Source: Suillus spraguei
Taxonomy: Eukaryota; Basidiomycota; Agaricomycetes; Boletales; Suillaceae
Reading direction: 5' to 3'
DNA: 36,055 nt
Assembly (NCBI GenBank): GCA_016800925.1
Contig: JABCPU010000597.1
Span: 1 to 36,055, forward strand
The notes under the pieces were generated by a model that worked only from the letters and a program-made list of their open reading frames with translations, did no database searches and had not been told where the DNA came from. Shown here in pieces: positions 21,496 to 32,894 of the stretch (positions are counted from its first letter, which is position 1; each line of letters begins with the position of its first letter). Both the position numbers and the translations under genes were made by a program.

Positions 21496-23294
21496 ATGTC
21501 CGCAGCAAAGCGCAGACAGCCCAAAGCCATGCAATGCAATGATAATGTCCCAAAGCGCCCTCACCTGTTTGGGTCTTCCAAGTCACATCCCATGTTAAAT
21601 AATGAGCCTACCTGTTGTGAGCACTCCCATACTCCAATCCACTCGGGACCACTCTTCTCCTCTCCTACCTCCAGTTGTCCCTTGCTTGAACTGTTGGGAA
21701 TCTCATTTGGGTCATACGGCTTCGTCTGTGAGATCAATTCTACTCTAGTGCCAGCCAACGTTTTGGGTACCCATGTCGGGCATCATCACCATAAACGTAG
21801 ACTCTCAAACAGAATGACAGTGTACAGAGAGGGTCTAGTCAATCATCTACTCAATAGCCATAGACTCACGGAAGCAACACCCTGTCCTAGCCCCACCGGT
21901 GACCTATCTGGTCCTATCCCGGGTCTTGAGCCATTGTGGGCAGCATTGTGTCCGCACCCTGGTTGCTCTTCTTGGTCTTTGATGCAGACATCGAGAGGTT
22001 CTCTCAAGTCTCAGCAAAAAAATTCTAGAATTCATGTCTCCTCAGCTCATCCTGAGCACGCAGCCAGTTATCTAGCTGATGTTTTTGAAGCTCGATGGAT
22101 CTATCGTCCATTCCAAAAATCTCTGAACTCAGAAGACCCACTCAGTTGGACTGTATGGCCTTTGGCCGAATGGTACATTCCACCGCTTGCTGTAGAAGAC
22201 ATACACAGGTCCTGCCCCTTGCAGACCTCCTCTGATCTCATGCCGACAATTCCTCTCTCCCCCCAATATCTGATTAACCTCCGGTGGCCCGACTTCATTG
22301 CTAGCTTGGGTGCACAGGCAGACTCTCTTCGTGGGCTGACGAAGCTTAGGTCTAAGAAGGAAGCACGATCCTTGATGGGAGTGGAAAGGCAACTTGAGCT
22401 TGGCCTCATCACCGTTCGAAAACTTTTCAGGTCATATCTAGTCGACATCCAGACCTATCTCTCCTCTAAAGGAGATACGCAGTTTCGTCAAGCAGTGACG
22501 TTGCAGTGAGTACCCTTCTCATCCGTTTATGCATAGCTCATGATTACACAGTACCAAAGCGCACTTCAGAGAATTGAGTCGAGCTTCCTACTACACCTAC
22601 TCCAGACCTCTGTCTCGCTGCATATGCATGCTTATCAGATGGACCCATGCAGAGCACACCGGGGTTTTGGCGTCATTCGGCACTCTTCACATTAGACGGA
22701 GTCTGGCCCAGGAGTATGCCGCCAACATGCTCTACGATTACCTCATTCAAACTAAGACTCCCCGTCCTGCTGCGCTTCTCCAGCTTCTGCATCAACTACT
22801 CGTAACCCTCATCAAGCAGAAATTTACGAACCTAGAAACAATGGCGTGCCCAACAGACTACGCCCTATGTATTGGCTCACTGGCTCACAATGGCGGCTTT
22901 CTGCTTGCTGCCGCCACCACCAAGACTTGTGCTGTGCTGCAGCACAACTTCTACACCGTCATCATCCACTCTGCTCGGCTTGAGGACCATGGCTATCAAC
23001 GTTTTATTCCCTTTAATTTAGATAACTTCACCAGGGATCCTGTACCGGATGCAGCTGAAGCGTCTCAGTCTATGGAGGAGTCGGCTGCTGCTCCAGATGA
23101 GGAGAAAGCCCTGATGATATTGCGGTTGTGCGATACCAGGAAGTCGAGGAAGAGTTTGTAGATGGTCATGACGACGGTATAGATGCAGAGGAGGGAGAGT
23201 CTATGTCACCACATGAAGCTGAAGGCGGGTGGGACTTTGAACAAGAAGAAACCTTTCATTGTTACTATCTAAACGGCGACACTGCAGGGAACCT
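21496..23294 (+). pseudogene. Gene A': truncated, frameshifted paralogue of gene A
   Basis: Exons 21496-22505 and 22552-23294 match the first two exons of gene A, with the intron at the same place and almost the same length (46 versus 47 nt). It starts MSAAKRRQPK and keeps the OrsD-like Cys/His pattern. A one-base deletion near 23108 (GAGAAAGCCCTGATG against GAGGAAGACGCTGATG) shifts the frame before the acidic segment. Similarity to gene A ends at the last bases of exon 2, exactly where gene A has its 5' splice site. The satellite region follows. The YR-like half is therefore absent. Exon 2 is visibly more similar to gene A than exon 1 is. Confidence 0.8.
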
Positions 23295-23340
23295 AATTAT
23301 CTTAACGGTCCAGTCTAGGGTAGACTGGACGATGCAACCA

Positions 23341-25392
23341 CGATGCAACTCGGTGTAACTTCCAAATCGAGACGACCATCTGATGCAACCTGCAGTCGAA
23401 ATAGCCGGGCGCCCGCCTATTCAGCCACTTTTCTCATGGATTCTGGCGCAACTTGGTGCAACCTGGCGCAACAGTGACGCAACCTGGTGCAACTTGGCGC
23501 AACTTGGTGCAACAGTGATGCAACTTGGTGCAACCTGGCGCAACAGTGACGCAACCTGGCGCAACTTGGTGCAACTTGGTGCAACAGTGATGCAACAGTG
23601 ATGCAACTTGGTGCAACCTGGTGCAACAGTGACGCAACCTGGCGCAACTTGGTGCAACTTGGTGCAACAGTGATGCAACAGTGATGCAACTTGGTGCAAC
23701 CTGGTGTAACTTGGTGCAACAGTGACGCAACCTGGTGCTACCTGAAGTTGACATAGCCAGGGGCCTGGCTATTCAGCTAGTTTTTTCATGACTGCCAGTT
23801 CTTATGGATGGTAGGTGGAACTGCAATGCACCATCTGATGCTATCTGCAGTTGAAATAGCCGGGCGCCCGGCTATTTGGTGCAACTTGGTGCAACCTGGT
23901 GCAACAGTGACGCAACCTGGCGTAACTTGGTGCAACAGTGAAACAGTGATGCAACCTGGTGCTACCTGAAGTTGAAATAGCCAGGGGCCTGGCTATTCAG
24001 CTAGTTTTTTCATGACTGCCAGTTCTTATGGATGGTAGGTGGAACTGCAATGCACCATCTGATGCTATCTGCAGTTGAAATAGCCGGGCGCCCGGCTATT
24101 TGGTGCAACTTGGTGCAACCTGGTGCAACAGTGACGCAACCTGGCGTAACTTGGTGCAACTTGGTGCAACAGTGATGCAACTCGGTGCAACCTGGTGTAA
24201 CTTGGTGCAACTTGGTGCAACAGTGACGCAACCTGGTGTAACTTGTGAAATAGCCGGGCGCCCGGCTATTTGGTGCAACTTGGTGCAACCTGGTGCAACA
24301 GTGACGCAACCTGGCATAACTTGGTGCAACTTGGTGCAACAGTGATGCAACTCGGTGCAACCTGGTGTAACTTGGTGCAACAGTGACGCAACCTGGTGTA
24401 ACTTGGTGCAACTTGGTGCAACAGTGACGCAACCTGGTGTAACTTGTGAAATAGCCGGGCGCCCGGCTATTTGGTGCAACTTGGTGCAACCTGGTGCAAC
24501 AGTGACGCAACCTGGCATAACTTGGTGCAACTTGGTGCAACAGTGATGCAACTCGGTGCAACCTGGTGTAACTTGGTGCAACAGTGACGCAACCTGGTGT
24601 AACTTGGTGCAACTTGGTGCAACAGTGACGCAACCTGGTGTAACTTGTGAAATAGCCGGGCGCCCGGCTATTTGGTGCAACTTGGTGCAACCTGGTGCAA
24701 CAGTGACGCAACCTGGCGTAACTTGGTGCAACTTGGTGCAACAGTGATGCAACTCGGTGCAACCTGGTGTAACTTGGTGCAACAGTGACGCAACCTGGTG
24801 TAACTTGGTGCAACTTGGTGCAACAGTGACGCAACCTGGTGTAACTTGTGAAATAGCCGGGCGCCCGGCTATTTGGTGCAACTTGGTGCAACCTGGTGCA
24901 ACAGTGACGCAACCTGGCATAACTTGGTGCAACTTGGTGCAACAGTGATGCAACTCGGTGCAACCTGGTGTAACTTGGTGCAACTTGGTGCAACAGTGAC
25001 GCAACCTGGTGTAACTTGTGAAATAGCCGGGCGCCCGGCTATTTGGTGCAACTTGGTGCAACCTGGTGCAACAGTGACGCAACCTGGTGTAACTTGGTGT
25101 AACTTGGTGCAACCTGGTGTAACTTGGTGCAACAGTGATGCAACCTGCTGCTACCTGAAGTTGAAATAGCCAGGGGCCTGGATATTCAGCTAGTTTTTTC
25201 ATGACTGCCAGTTCTTATGGAGGGTATGTGGAACTGCAATGCACCATCTGATGCTATCTGCAGTTGAAATAGGCGGGCGCCCGGCTATTCAGCCACTTTT
25301 CCATGGATGCTAGTGTAACTTGGTGCAACTGTAATGCACCATCTAATGCTACCTGCAGTTGAAATAGCCTGGCGCCCGGCTATTTGGTGAGT
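23341..25392. repeat. TGGTGCAAC satellite with embedded GC palindromes and 201/170-bp higher-order units
   Basis: The array is built from about 10-bp words (TTGGTGCAAC, CTGGTGCAAC, AGTGACGCAAC, AGTGATGCAAC). The palindrome atagccgggcgcccggctat or a close variant occurs at about 23401, 23753, 23856, 23977, 24080, 24250, 24451, 24652, 24853, 25023, 25166, 25269 and 25364. From 24247 to 25020 the palindromes are spaced 201, 201, 201 and 170 bp, and 170 bp also separates 24077 from 24247, which shows a higher-order unit. A longer unit with GACTGCCAGTTCTTATGGA recurs at about 23785, 24015 and 25204. Long ORFs on both strands are by-products of the period (201 = 3 x 67). Confidence 0.95.
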
Positions 25393-25471
25393 TTTCCAAT
25401 GAATGCTAGGCTCAGATAGGTTCAGTTGGCATGTCTCAGTTAGAGTTAGTCAAGTTTGGATGACAGGAACA

Positions 25472-25733
25472 TATTGTCTCGGTGTCTCATCAGTTAGCCT
25501 GGTTTGGCTGAAAACGTATTGTCTCGGTGTCTCGTCAGTTAGCCTGGTTTGGCTGAAAACGTATTGTCTCGGTGTCTCGTCAGTTAGCCTGGTTCGGCTG
25601 AAAACGTATTGTCTCGGTGTCTCGTCAGTTAGCCTGGTTCGGCTGAAAACGTATTGTCTCGGTGTCTCGTCAGTTAGCTTGGTTCGGCTGAAAACGTATT
25701 GTCTCGGTGTCTCGTCAGTTAGGTTCAGTTGAC
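25472..25733. repeat. 45-bp minisatellite, about six copies
   Basis: TATTGTCTCGGTGTCTCGTC begins at 25472, 25517, 25562, 25607, 25652 and 25697, an exact 45-bp period with very few substitutions. There are no unique spacers, so it is not a CRISPR array. Confidence 0.95.
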
Positions 25734-26476
25734 ATGAATACATCTTCTCAGCATCTTGGTTCTGGGTACATCTCTGACATCGCATGCAGATCCATGGCAG
25801 CAAAGCAATATCAAGTCAGCCACCAAGTCTATAGATCACTCTGCACTTTCAATTGACATAAGCTGATGCAAGGCCATTCTCGACATCACTTTGGAATAGC
25901 ATAGCATCACAGAGTCAGTTGCACGCACGCAGGAAACAAGCTTGCACAAGGCTATTTTCAAATCTCTTCATGTGAGCGCGTGCAACTTCTGAATATGACA
26001 GTTGCACATGATGCAACTGCTCAGCAAGGAATTCACTCTTGGCACAACTCAAAGCCGACCAACCGAGACGACATATATGGGCCGACACACAGCTAGTTTC
26101 AAGGGCACTTCATATGAGCATAGAATAAGCTGGCGCACGGCTATTTTTCAAAATCATTTTTTGAATGCAACAGGTGCACCTGGTGCAACAGCTCAGTGAG
26201 GAAGTCACTCCTGGCACAACTTAAATCTGAACAACTGTGAGAACATGATGCACGGCTATTTTCAAAATTGCTTCACGCATGCAATAGTTTAAATATCAAA
26301 ACTAAAACATGCACAGCTATTTTTAGATTTAATCTAAAGTGATTTGTAAGCTGAATGAAGGCTGGGAAAATATTATGAAACCATACATGACTAAACATTG
26401 CAAAATATTCTCCCACAGTCTTTCTTCCACATACCACCACCATCATCCAGTTCATCATCAGTATCAGTCTTCCATC
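25734..26476. repeat. Decayed satellite-related repeats upstream of gene B
   Basis: Diverged copies of a block with GATGCAACTGCTCAGCAAGG, TCACTCTTGGCACAACT and GGCTATTTTCAAA lie at about 25945-26090, 26124-26240 and 26247-26330. Half-palindromes such as AATAAGCTGGCGCACGGCTATT (about 26124) resemble the satellite palindromes but have lost symmetry. This could include the gene B promoter. No TATA box is assigned. Confidence 0.6.
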
Positions 26477-29400
26477 ATGAAGTGCAACACCTGTGGCATG
26501 CTGTTTGAAGCTGAAAACAAGTCCAAATACATCACTCATAGTAGAAAATGCATGCAGGAAGGATCATTCACCTTGGGAGATCAAAACATCTCAGTGCAGA
26601 GAAATGATGATGGATTATTTCTTTGCTACTGCTCTCAACCCAGCTGTCCAAAAAAGGGGTTTGCAACCATCACTGGTTTGAAAAACCATATGAAAAAAGC
26701 AAAGTCCACTTGGGTAGGTCCAGAAGGCAAGGCAACAAAGGTGATGTCTTTCATTCACTCCAGCATCCATACATGCTGACTAAGCAGTATTTCCAGCCCA
26801 CTGATGAGCAAAGAAGCTCTGTAAGTAAAGTTCTGAATAAGAGCTCGATCTGTTATTCAACATCTCACTTTGAACCTCAAGTCACACTCATCAGCAAATC
26901 ATGCAATCGACTCAGAGCAGATGATAGTGTCACCATCGCTCGAACCTCAAATGGTAAATGGATCATTGAAACACGAATGATTGAATGCTCATTTTCAATA
27001 AAAAGGCATTTCACGATGCATCTGATGAAGACCTGCAAATGCTGGAACACAGGGAATCGAGATCCTTGAGCCTCGGCACCCTTGAGGCAAGCACTCACAA
27101 AACATGAGATCGATGATCGCAAACTAACATCATCTGCAGTCTATGACAGAAGTCGAGTCAGATGCGCAGCTAAAGGCCAGCGATCTGCAGTCTGATACTG
27201 CAAACAAGCGGGCGCCCGCTTATTCTGCATCCGAGGTGCATGCAGATGCTTCAAGATCCATCCATAATGAGTTTCTAAAGACCCTCAATCTGACGATGCA
27301 AGAAGAGCTTCGCATTCTCTGCTGCGAGATCTGTCAAGTCGCTATTCCACAGGATGTCGCCAAGACTCACATCACAAAGGAGCATTCGCAGACGATATTC
27401 GATGCGGTCAAATTTAAGGAAGCGGTGAGAGAGTTGGGCATATCATCAGATCTCCCTGCACTATCAGGTCCAAGATCATGGGTCAAAGGACTTGCAGTGC
27501 AAGATGCATTTGCTTGCAGTCACTGCAACAAAGTCTTGACTAGCTTGAAATACATGCGCATGCATCATTCAGAAGCGCATGAAGAAACCATAATGCCACA
27601 GGAGTGGAGGGCATGCAAAGCTCAGCGACTGAGAAGTGGGGGGCCTGGCACGCATCAGGTCTATTGGGAGATGAAGGATCACATCAAGCCTCAAGTCCCT
27701 CACCAAGGGCTCATTCAATCGATCATGAAAGAAATAGAGTCCGTCCTTCAAGTCATAGAGGCACCCGGAGACAAACGAATGGTCAGTCCATGGCTGCTCA
27801 CGACACGCTGGCATCAGCATCTGGTCGGACAGCGGCCGCAAGATCTAATGAACTTGGTGGCCATACCGAAGGGGAACGATGACCGGATGCCTCTCCTAAA
27901 GGAGAATGTCGAAGCATACTACGACAGTGCTCTGGCTCTACTGTACATGATGGACGAGCTTACTCTTCAAAGACTGAATTCACCTGATCCACAAAAAGAG
28001 TGAGTTCCCCAACATGAAAAACAAAACAAGCGGGCGTCCGCTTATTTTTTTTTTATCACCACTCCAGGGGCATCTCGAACACGCCATTTCACGCGCACCA
28101 AAACAAGGAGACGATGCAGAAATACATACTGCCGATCGTATCCTTGTTGGCGATGCTGATGCGAAGCAACCCCTCAGAACCATTTCATTTTGAGAAGTCC
28201 AAGGATCTGGAGGATGCGACGAAAGCCCTGCAGATTAAGTTGGACCTCGGAGCAGATCCAGAAATCATATCAATGCACATCCACAGAATCCTCACGTCGA
28301 TATGGACGACGCGATGGACGCAGACAGATGAAAATCCTATCGCCGATCCCACAGAGCTGTGTCTGGCGCTGCTCACGGTGCAGAGAGATGGCTCATTCAA
28401 AGAGGCAAAAGATGTGACTGGGATCATAGCCAAAGATGAGTTCTGCATGCGGGCAACTTTTGTGAGGGAAATCAGAGATAGACTGGCCACAGGGATGGCA
28501 GCAGACCAGGAAGAAGCTTGCAATGCTTTGGAGCCTTGGTTCACAGAAAAGAAATACTCAACGTTTTCACGTCTCAGATCCCTGCAGCACCGTGCCTCGA
28601 GCATCGCATTCACGACCAACAGCCTTCCACGCATCTATTGGACGGACACGGTTCATTGGCGCACGATGCTGTACAAAGGCAATAGGATAGACCTCGACGA
28701 CGTCTGCAGGATGTTTGTGGCGATAGAAGAGAGACTGGTGGAGGTATGGGAAGAGACGGTGCTGATGAACGTCAAGATCAGGACAGACTACGACTTCATC
28801 GCCGACGATCTGACCAACACAGACGTGGGCTACTCCTTCCTCACCGACGCGCGAAATGAATGTTTTTCCAGAAGAGATCGGTTATTGGAGTCATTCTTTA
28901 GCGATGAGAAGATCCTCGAGCACTTTTCTGTGGTCAGGGAGAGCGAGCTGGTATGGAACCGAGGAAGACTCGTAGAATGGCTGCAAGCCTACGCCGAGCT
29001 TCACAGCCTTCTGCTACTGCGATGCGAGATGCTGAGTGGCTCACCAGCCAGAGGAACGGAACTGACGGCCATGATGTATCGCAACACCTCCACTCGCACG
29101 ACCCGCAGCCTAGTAGCGATGGGCAAGCACATCACGATACTCTGCATGTACTCAAAGACGAGCGCTCTGACGCAACAGGACAAGCTCATACCGCATAGCT
29201 TGGATGCAGTGACCAGCGACATCTTAATCCAGGATCTCACTTTGGCCAGGCCTTTTGCAGAATTTGCGGCTCACATCTGCTTTCCCAACGACACGACCGT
29301 CAAGGACAGGTATCGCAACCAGCTCTTTGTCAACTTTCGAAAATCGTTCGACTCCACGCATCTGTCCGCAGTCATGACGCACCACAGCCTACCTCATCTC

Positions 29401-32266
29401 AACTACAGCATGACGATCAACCCCTGGAGGCACATACACACAGCATGGAAGCGCAAATTCAAGTGTGGCATGGAAGAGTTGATAGAGGGAACAGCAGAAG
29501 ATGATGTGGATGCCCTGCAGGCCGGTCACAGCAGGTCCACAGAGAATCGGGTGTATGGACTCAGCATGCAGACCATCGCTACAGCACCAGAGGACGTGCT
29601 CCCTCTTTTTTTGAACGCTAGCATCGCATGGCAGACGAAATGCAAGACGGTCCAAGGCGGACGGCTTCTTCCATACCACAAAGCGCGCTCCACAGACTTT
29701 GAGAGACTCCAGCAGAGGCCAGAGAAGGATGAGCGGGCGCGGATGCAGAGCGCTCCAGACAAAGATCTTGGAGCATACAGCATAGATGCCATCGTGCAGA
29801 AAGTAGTGGAGCGACTGACTCCAGTTCTCACTTCAACCATCCAAGCTGCGATGCCGAAAGCTGTCACTGAGACGTCCAGGAATCATGCGCACGAGCATCA
29901 AGGTGAGCGATAAAATATTATTCTCAGCAGCGACACACTCTGATGCAGGGGAATCAGAATCCCAGATAAGCGCCCGCCCGCCTATTTCAGATGATGAGAA
30001 TCGAAGTAAGCATGCGCACTTGAAGTCAGACAGCAAAGCTGATAAGCGGGCGCCCGCCTATTTCAGATCCCATCCAGATGACTCCACTGCAGCCAGCCGT
30101 CATGAAACCAGACGATCAGAATCAAAGTAAGCATCTGCATTCCAAGATCAGCAGCAACACTCTAACGCAGAGGGATCAGATTCACAAATAAGCGGGCGCC
30201 CGCCTATTTCAGATTTTGCGCAGACGCCTCTCTCGCAGCCAGCTCATGCAGAAGCATTCATCTCTGAACCAGAGCAGCAACATCCTGACATGGATGCACC
30301 GGCATGGCAGATAAACAGGAGCCCGCCTGTATCGAACATTGGGGCACGAAGCACATCAGAGTCGACCACGCTCACCGAAGCCCACGCGCTGCAAGCAATG
30401 AGAAAGCTACTGAGGAACGAAACCGTGTCATGGATGTCAGAGCAGCAGCAGGAGGCAATGAAGGTGGTGTTGGAGAGAAAGAGAGATGCGGTAGTCATCC
30501 TTCGCACAGGAGGAGGCAAGTCCATGCTGGCGATCATTCCAAGCTTGCTGGAGAAAAATTCAGCGACGGTCCTGGTCCTCCCTCTGAATTCTTTGCTGAT
30601 GGACTTTGAGCGAAGACTGACAGACATGAGGGTCCCCTTCCAGACGTATGACAGGACAATCAACGACGGGGAACTCAACGTCAGAGACAACCTCATTTTG
30701 GTCACAGCAGACAAGGCAAAGTCAGAGCAGTGGAGGCAAGCGCTGGCCATTCTAAACGAGAAGAAGCCAGTGGGACGCCTGGTCTTTGACGAGTCTCACA
30801 TTCCTCTCATCGCCAATGACTATAGAGAAGCTCTGGACGATATCTACGACCTTCGGAGCATCGCCATGCAGCTCGTCTGTCTTACAGCCACAGCGTCTCC
30901 ATCATCTATCGCAGATCTCATCTCGTGCTTTGGTCTAGGCGAGGATGCTGCGGTGATCAGACAATGCACCAACAGAGAAGAGCTAGAGTACATACTGGAG
31001 AAACCAGCTTTTTCAGACTTCCTGAAAAGAGCGTTCACGATCATAGAGGAGGAGATGAAGAGCTGGAGAGAGAAAGACAGAGGACTGATATTCGTTCCCA
31101 AACTGGAACAAGGCAACACCATCGCAGAGAAGAAGGGCTGGCCATTTTATCATGGAAACAAGGAGAAAATGTCGGATGAGGAGAGGAGAGAGGCGTATCA
31201 GGCATGGGTACGAGGAGACGCCAAGATCATGCTAGCGACCACCGCGTTCAGCACAGGCAACGACTACCCCCACGTTCGCCTTGTAATGCACCTGAACAGG
31301 CCATTCGAGATGCTAGAATTCATCCAAGGACAGGGCAGAGCGGGAAGAGATGGTTTGCCTGCTAGAGCTTATGTTCTGACGCCGATAAATGCATATCCTC
31401 CCAAGATCGAAGAGGGCGAGGTGGACCACAAAGGCAAGCAGGCCATGTACGACCACCTATACACATACGGTCCAAAGAGATGCTTGAGGTACGGCATAAC
31501 TCAGCACATCGATGGAACGGGAATAAGCTGCCGCCAGCTCGCCTCCAATCAGAAATGCTCCGTCTGCAAGCGAGACCCATATCATGATCCAACGAGCATC
31601 GTCATGGCATCCATGCCGAAATCCAGGCCATCGGAAGGATCAGTCCCATCCAAACGCCCAGCAGCGCCCAGCTTCACATTCAGACCGCCACCTGCAGCTC
31701 CAGCACCTCCTCAGCCTTTTATGAACGCATCTTCGAGCAATCCGTTCCTCAGCTCCACAAACAATGCGATGAAAATGAGATCAGAAAAGCAGCAGAGCAG
31801 AGCAGAGCAGGCTCTTCACATACGCAGAGCTCTGGAGTCCATTCAGCACACCTGCAGTCTGTGCGCGACGACAGGAAGCGAGAACGCCACCCCTCACATG
31901 ATTCACAACTGTCCATGCTTTGGACCTCACTCCGAGATGAACTTTGAAGAATACTGGGAGTGGCGCCAGACCCTTCAATATCTCAAGTACCACAAGAAGA
32001 TATGCTTCATGTGCCACGTCCCTCAGATCACCGACAGTCTTCATCCCACGTTCAGCAAGAATGGATGCGAGTTCCAGGACATCGTAGCCCCTGCAGCCTA
32101 TGGAATATTCCAAAATCAGAAGCTCAGAACAGCAGCAGAGACTCACTTCAGACAGAATTGGTCGAGCCTGCAAGGGTTTGCAACGTGGTTGATGGGAAGG
32201 CCAGCAAAGGACAGCCGGAGCAATCTCATCGATCTGTTCATGTGGTACATCAGTCAAAGAGCATAG
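26477..32266 (+). CDS. Gene B: zinc finger-OrsD-tyrosine recombinase-like-RecQ-like helicase protein
   Basis: Proposed exons are 26477-26740, 26788-26820, 26882-26953, 27006-27086, 27140-27999, 28068-29902, 29991-30005, 30067-30126 and 30213-32266. They sum to 5,274 nt, an exact frame of 1,757 aa. The N-terminus has Cys/His clusters (CNTCGMLF...HSRKC). An OrsD-type double C2H2 follows at about 212-297 (C212, C215, H227, H232; C276, C279, H292, H297). The centre has a tyrosine-recombinase signature: R765-x2-E768, K800, N-P-W-R891-H, GH924, and Y933 nine residues after that His. The helicase has RTGGGKS (K1176), DESH (1266-1269), LTATAS, and QGQGRAGRDG (about 1445-1454), then a RecQ-like Cys cluster. 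The tail is Cys-rich (CSLC, CFMC). It resembles basidiomycete telomere-linked RecQ helicases. DNA unwinding and strand-exchange roles are inferred. It looks intact. One intron (27087-27139) is GC-AG, and one exon is only 15 nt. Confidence 0.75.
26821..26881 (+). other. Gene B intron 2 with a degenerate hairpin
   Basis: GTAAGT...CTCAAG, phase 0. It contains AATAAGAGCTCGATCTGTTATT, whose arms pair with one mismatch, like a decayed version of the later hairpin introns. Confidence 0.45.
27206..27221 (+). repeat. Exonic copy of the GC palindrome in gene B
   Basis: The perfect 16-bp palindrome aagcgggcgcccgctt lies inside exon 5. It is read in frame as part of N-K-R-A-P-A-Y. No splice pair that removes it keeps the frame. 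Confidence 0.7.
28000..28067 (+). other. Hairpin intron of gene B (intron 5)
   Basis: GTGAGT...CTCCAG, 68 nt, phase 2. It contains aagcgggcgtccgctt at 28028-28043 (one mismatch from perfect), followed by a T-run and the acceptor. Removing it joins the OrsD and YR-like exons in frame. Confidence 0.75.
29903..29990 (+). other. Hairpin intron of gene B (intron 6)
   Basis: GTGAGC...TATTTCAG, 88 nt, phase 1. It contains ataagcgcccgcccgcctat at 29966-29985, ending 5 nt before the exon. The upstream part (CAGCAGCGACACACTCTGAT) resembles intron 8. Confidence 0.75.
30006..30066 (+). other. Hairpin intron of gene B (intron 7)
   Basis: GTAAGC...TATTTCAG, 61 nt, phase 1, with ataagcgggcgcccgcctat at 30042-30061. 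It is separated from intron 6 by a 15-nt exon. Confidence 0.75.
30127..30212 (+). other. Hairpin intron of gene B (intron 8)
   Basis: GTAAGC...TATTTCAG, 86 nt, phase 1, with ataagcgggcgcccgcctat at 30188-30207. Its body resembles intron 6 (CAGCAGCAACACTCTAACGC), so the two probably share an origin. Confidence 0.75.
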
Positions 32267-32894
32267 AACAGACGGAACTCTTTTATCTTCTTCCTCTCAT
32301 TAACAGTCAGTTCATGCATGCCTTCCATTTAAGTACGTTCGTAATGCCTTTCTCGTGTTGGTCTGTGCGCATGTACCTTGCATATATAAACGACTTCATG
32401 ATCCAAGAATTCATTCAACTCAGCTGCACCAGTGGTTGGGAGGGAGCGTCGTGAATTGGTTTACCATGCTTTCCTCCAACAACTGTGCTCAGCAGAAAAG
32501 ACAGAACAATCATTTCTTCATTCTTTCATGATGATGCAAGTTTTCCTGTTTTTGCATGCATGCCTTCCATCGAAGCGCATCGAGGTCCTCCCATACACAA
32601 AGCATTCAACTCGCCTGCACCGGCGGTCGGGAGGAAGCATCATAAATCAGATTACTCCAACGTCCATGCTCAGCAGCTCACTGCACTCTGCTTCAAATAA
32701 GCGAGCGCCCGCTTGTACAGAGTGTTTGCTCAAACGACTTTGTTTAGAGGATCGCCTGAATGACTAATCAGCGCGCGCATGTTTGCGTCACTCAGCCATA
32801 TATGCATCAGTCCAAATGGCGGCTGTGCTAATTAGCATCTTGAACCACAATCCATACCTTCCCCATTTAGACACAATACAAACAACAACAAACA
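32267..32894. other. Intergenic region with a short duplication and a GC palindrome
   Basis: About 45 bp at 32411-32455 (CATTCAACTCAGCTGCACCA...) recurs diverged at 32603-32646. The palindrome variant aagcgagcgcccgctt is at 32699-32714, followed by TGTACAG, so it could be the end of an unplaced untranslated intron. No gene is called here. Confidence 0.5.

Noticed and set aside
23383..25202. Long ORFs on both strands of the satellite (up to about 370 codons)
   Set aside because: They follow the repeat period (201 = 3 x 67) and exist in several frames and on both strands, so they are by-products of sequence without stop codons.
25472..25733. Possible CRISPR array
   Set aside because: It is a pure 45-bp tandem repeat without variable spacers, in a eukaryotic context.
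32432..32767. 111-codon ORF after gene B
   Set aside because: It reads through the GC palindrome and a diverged duplication. Composition and lack of motifs suggest chance.
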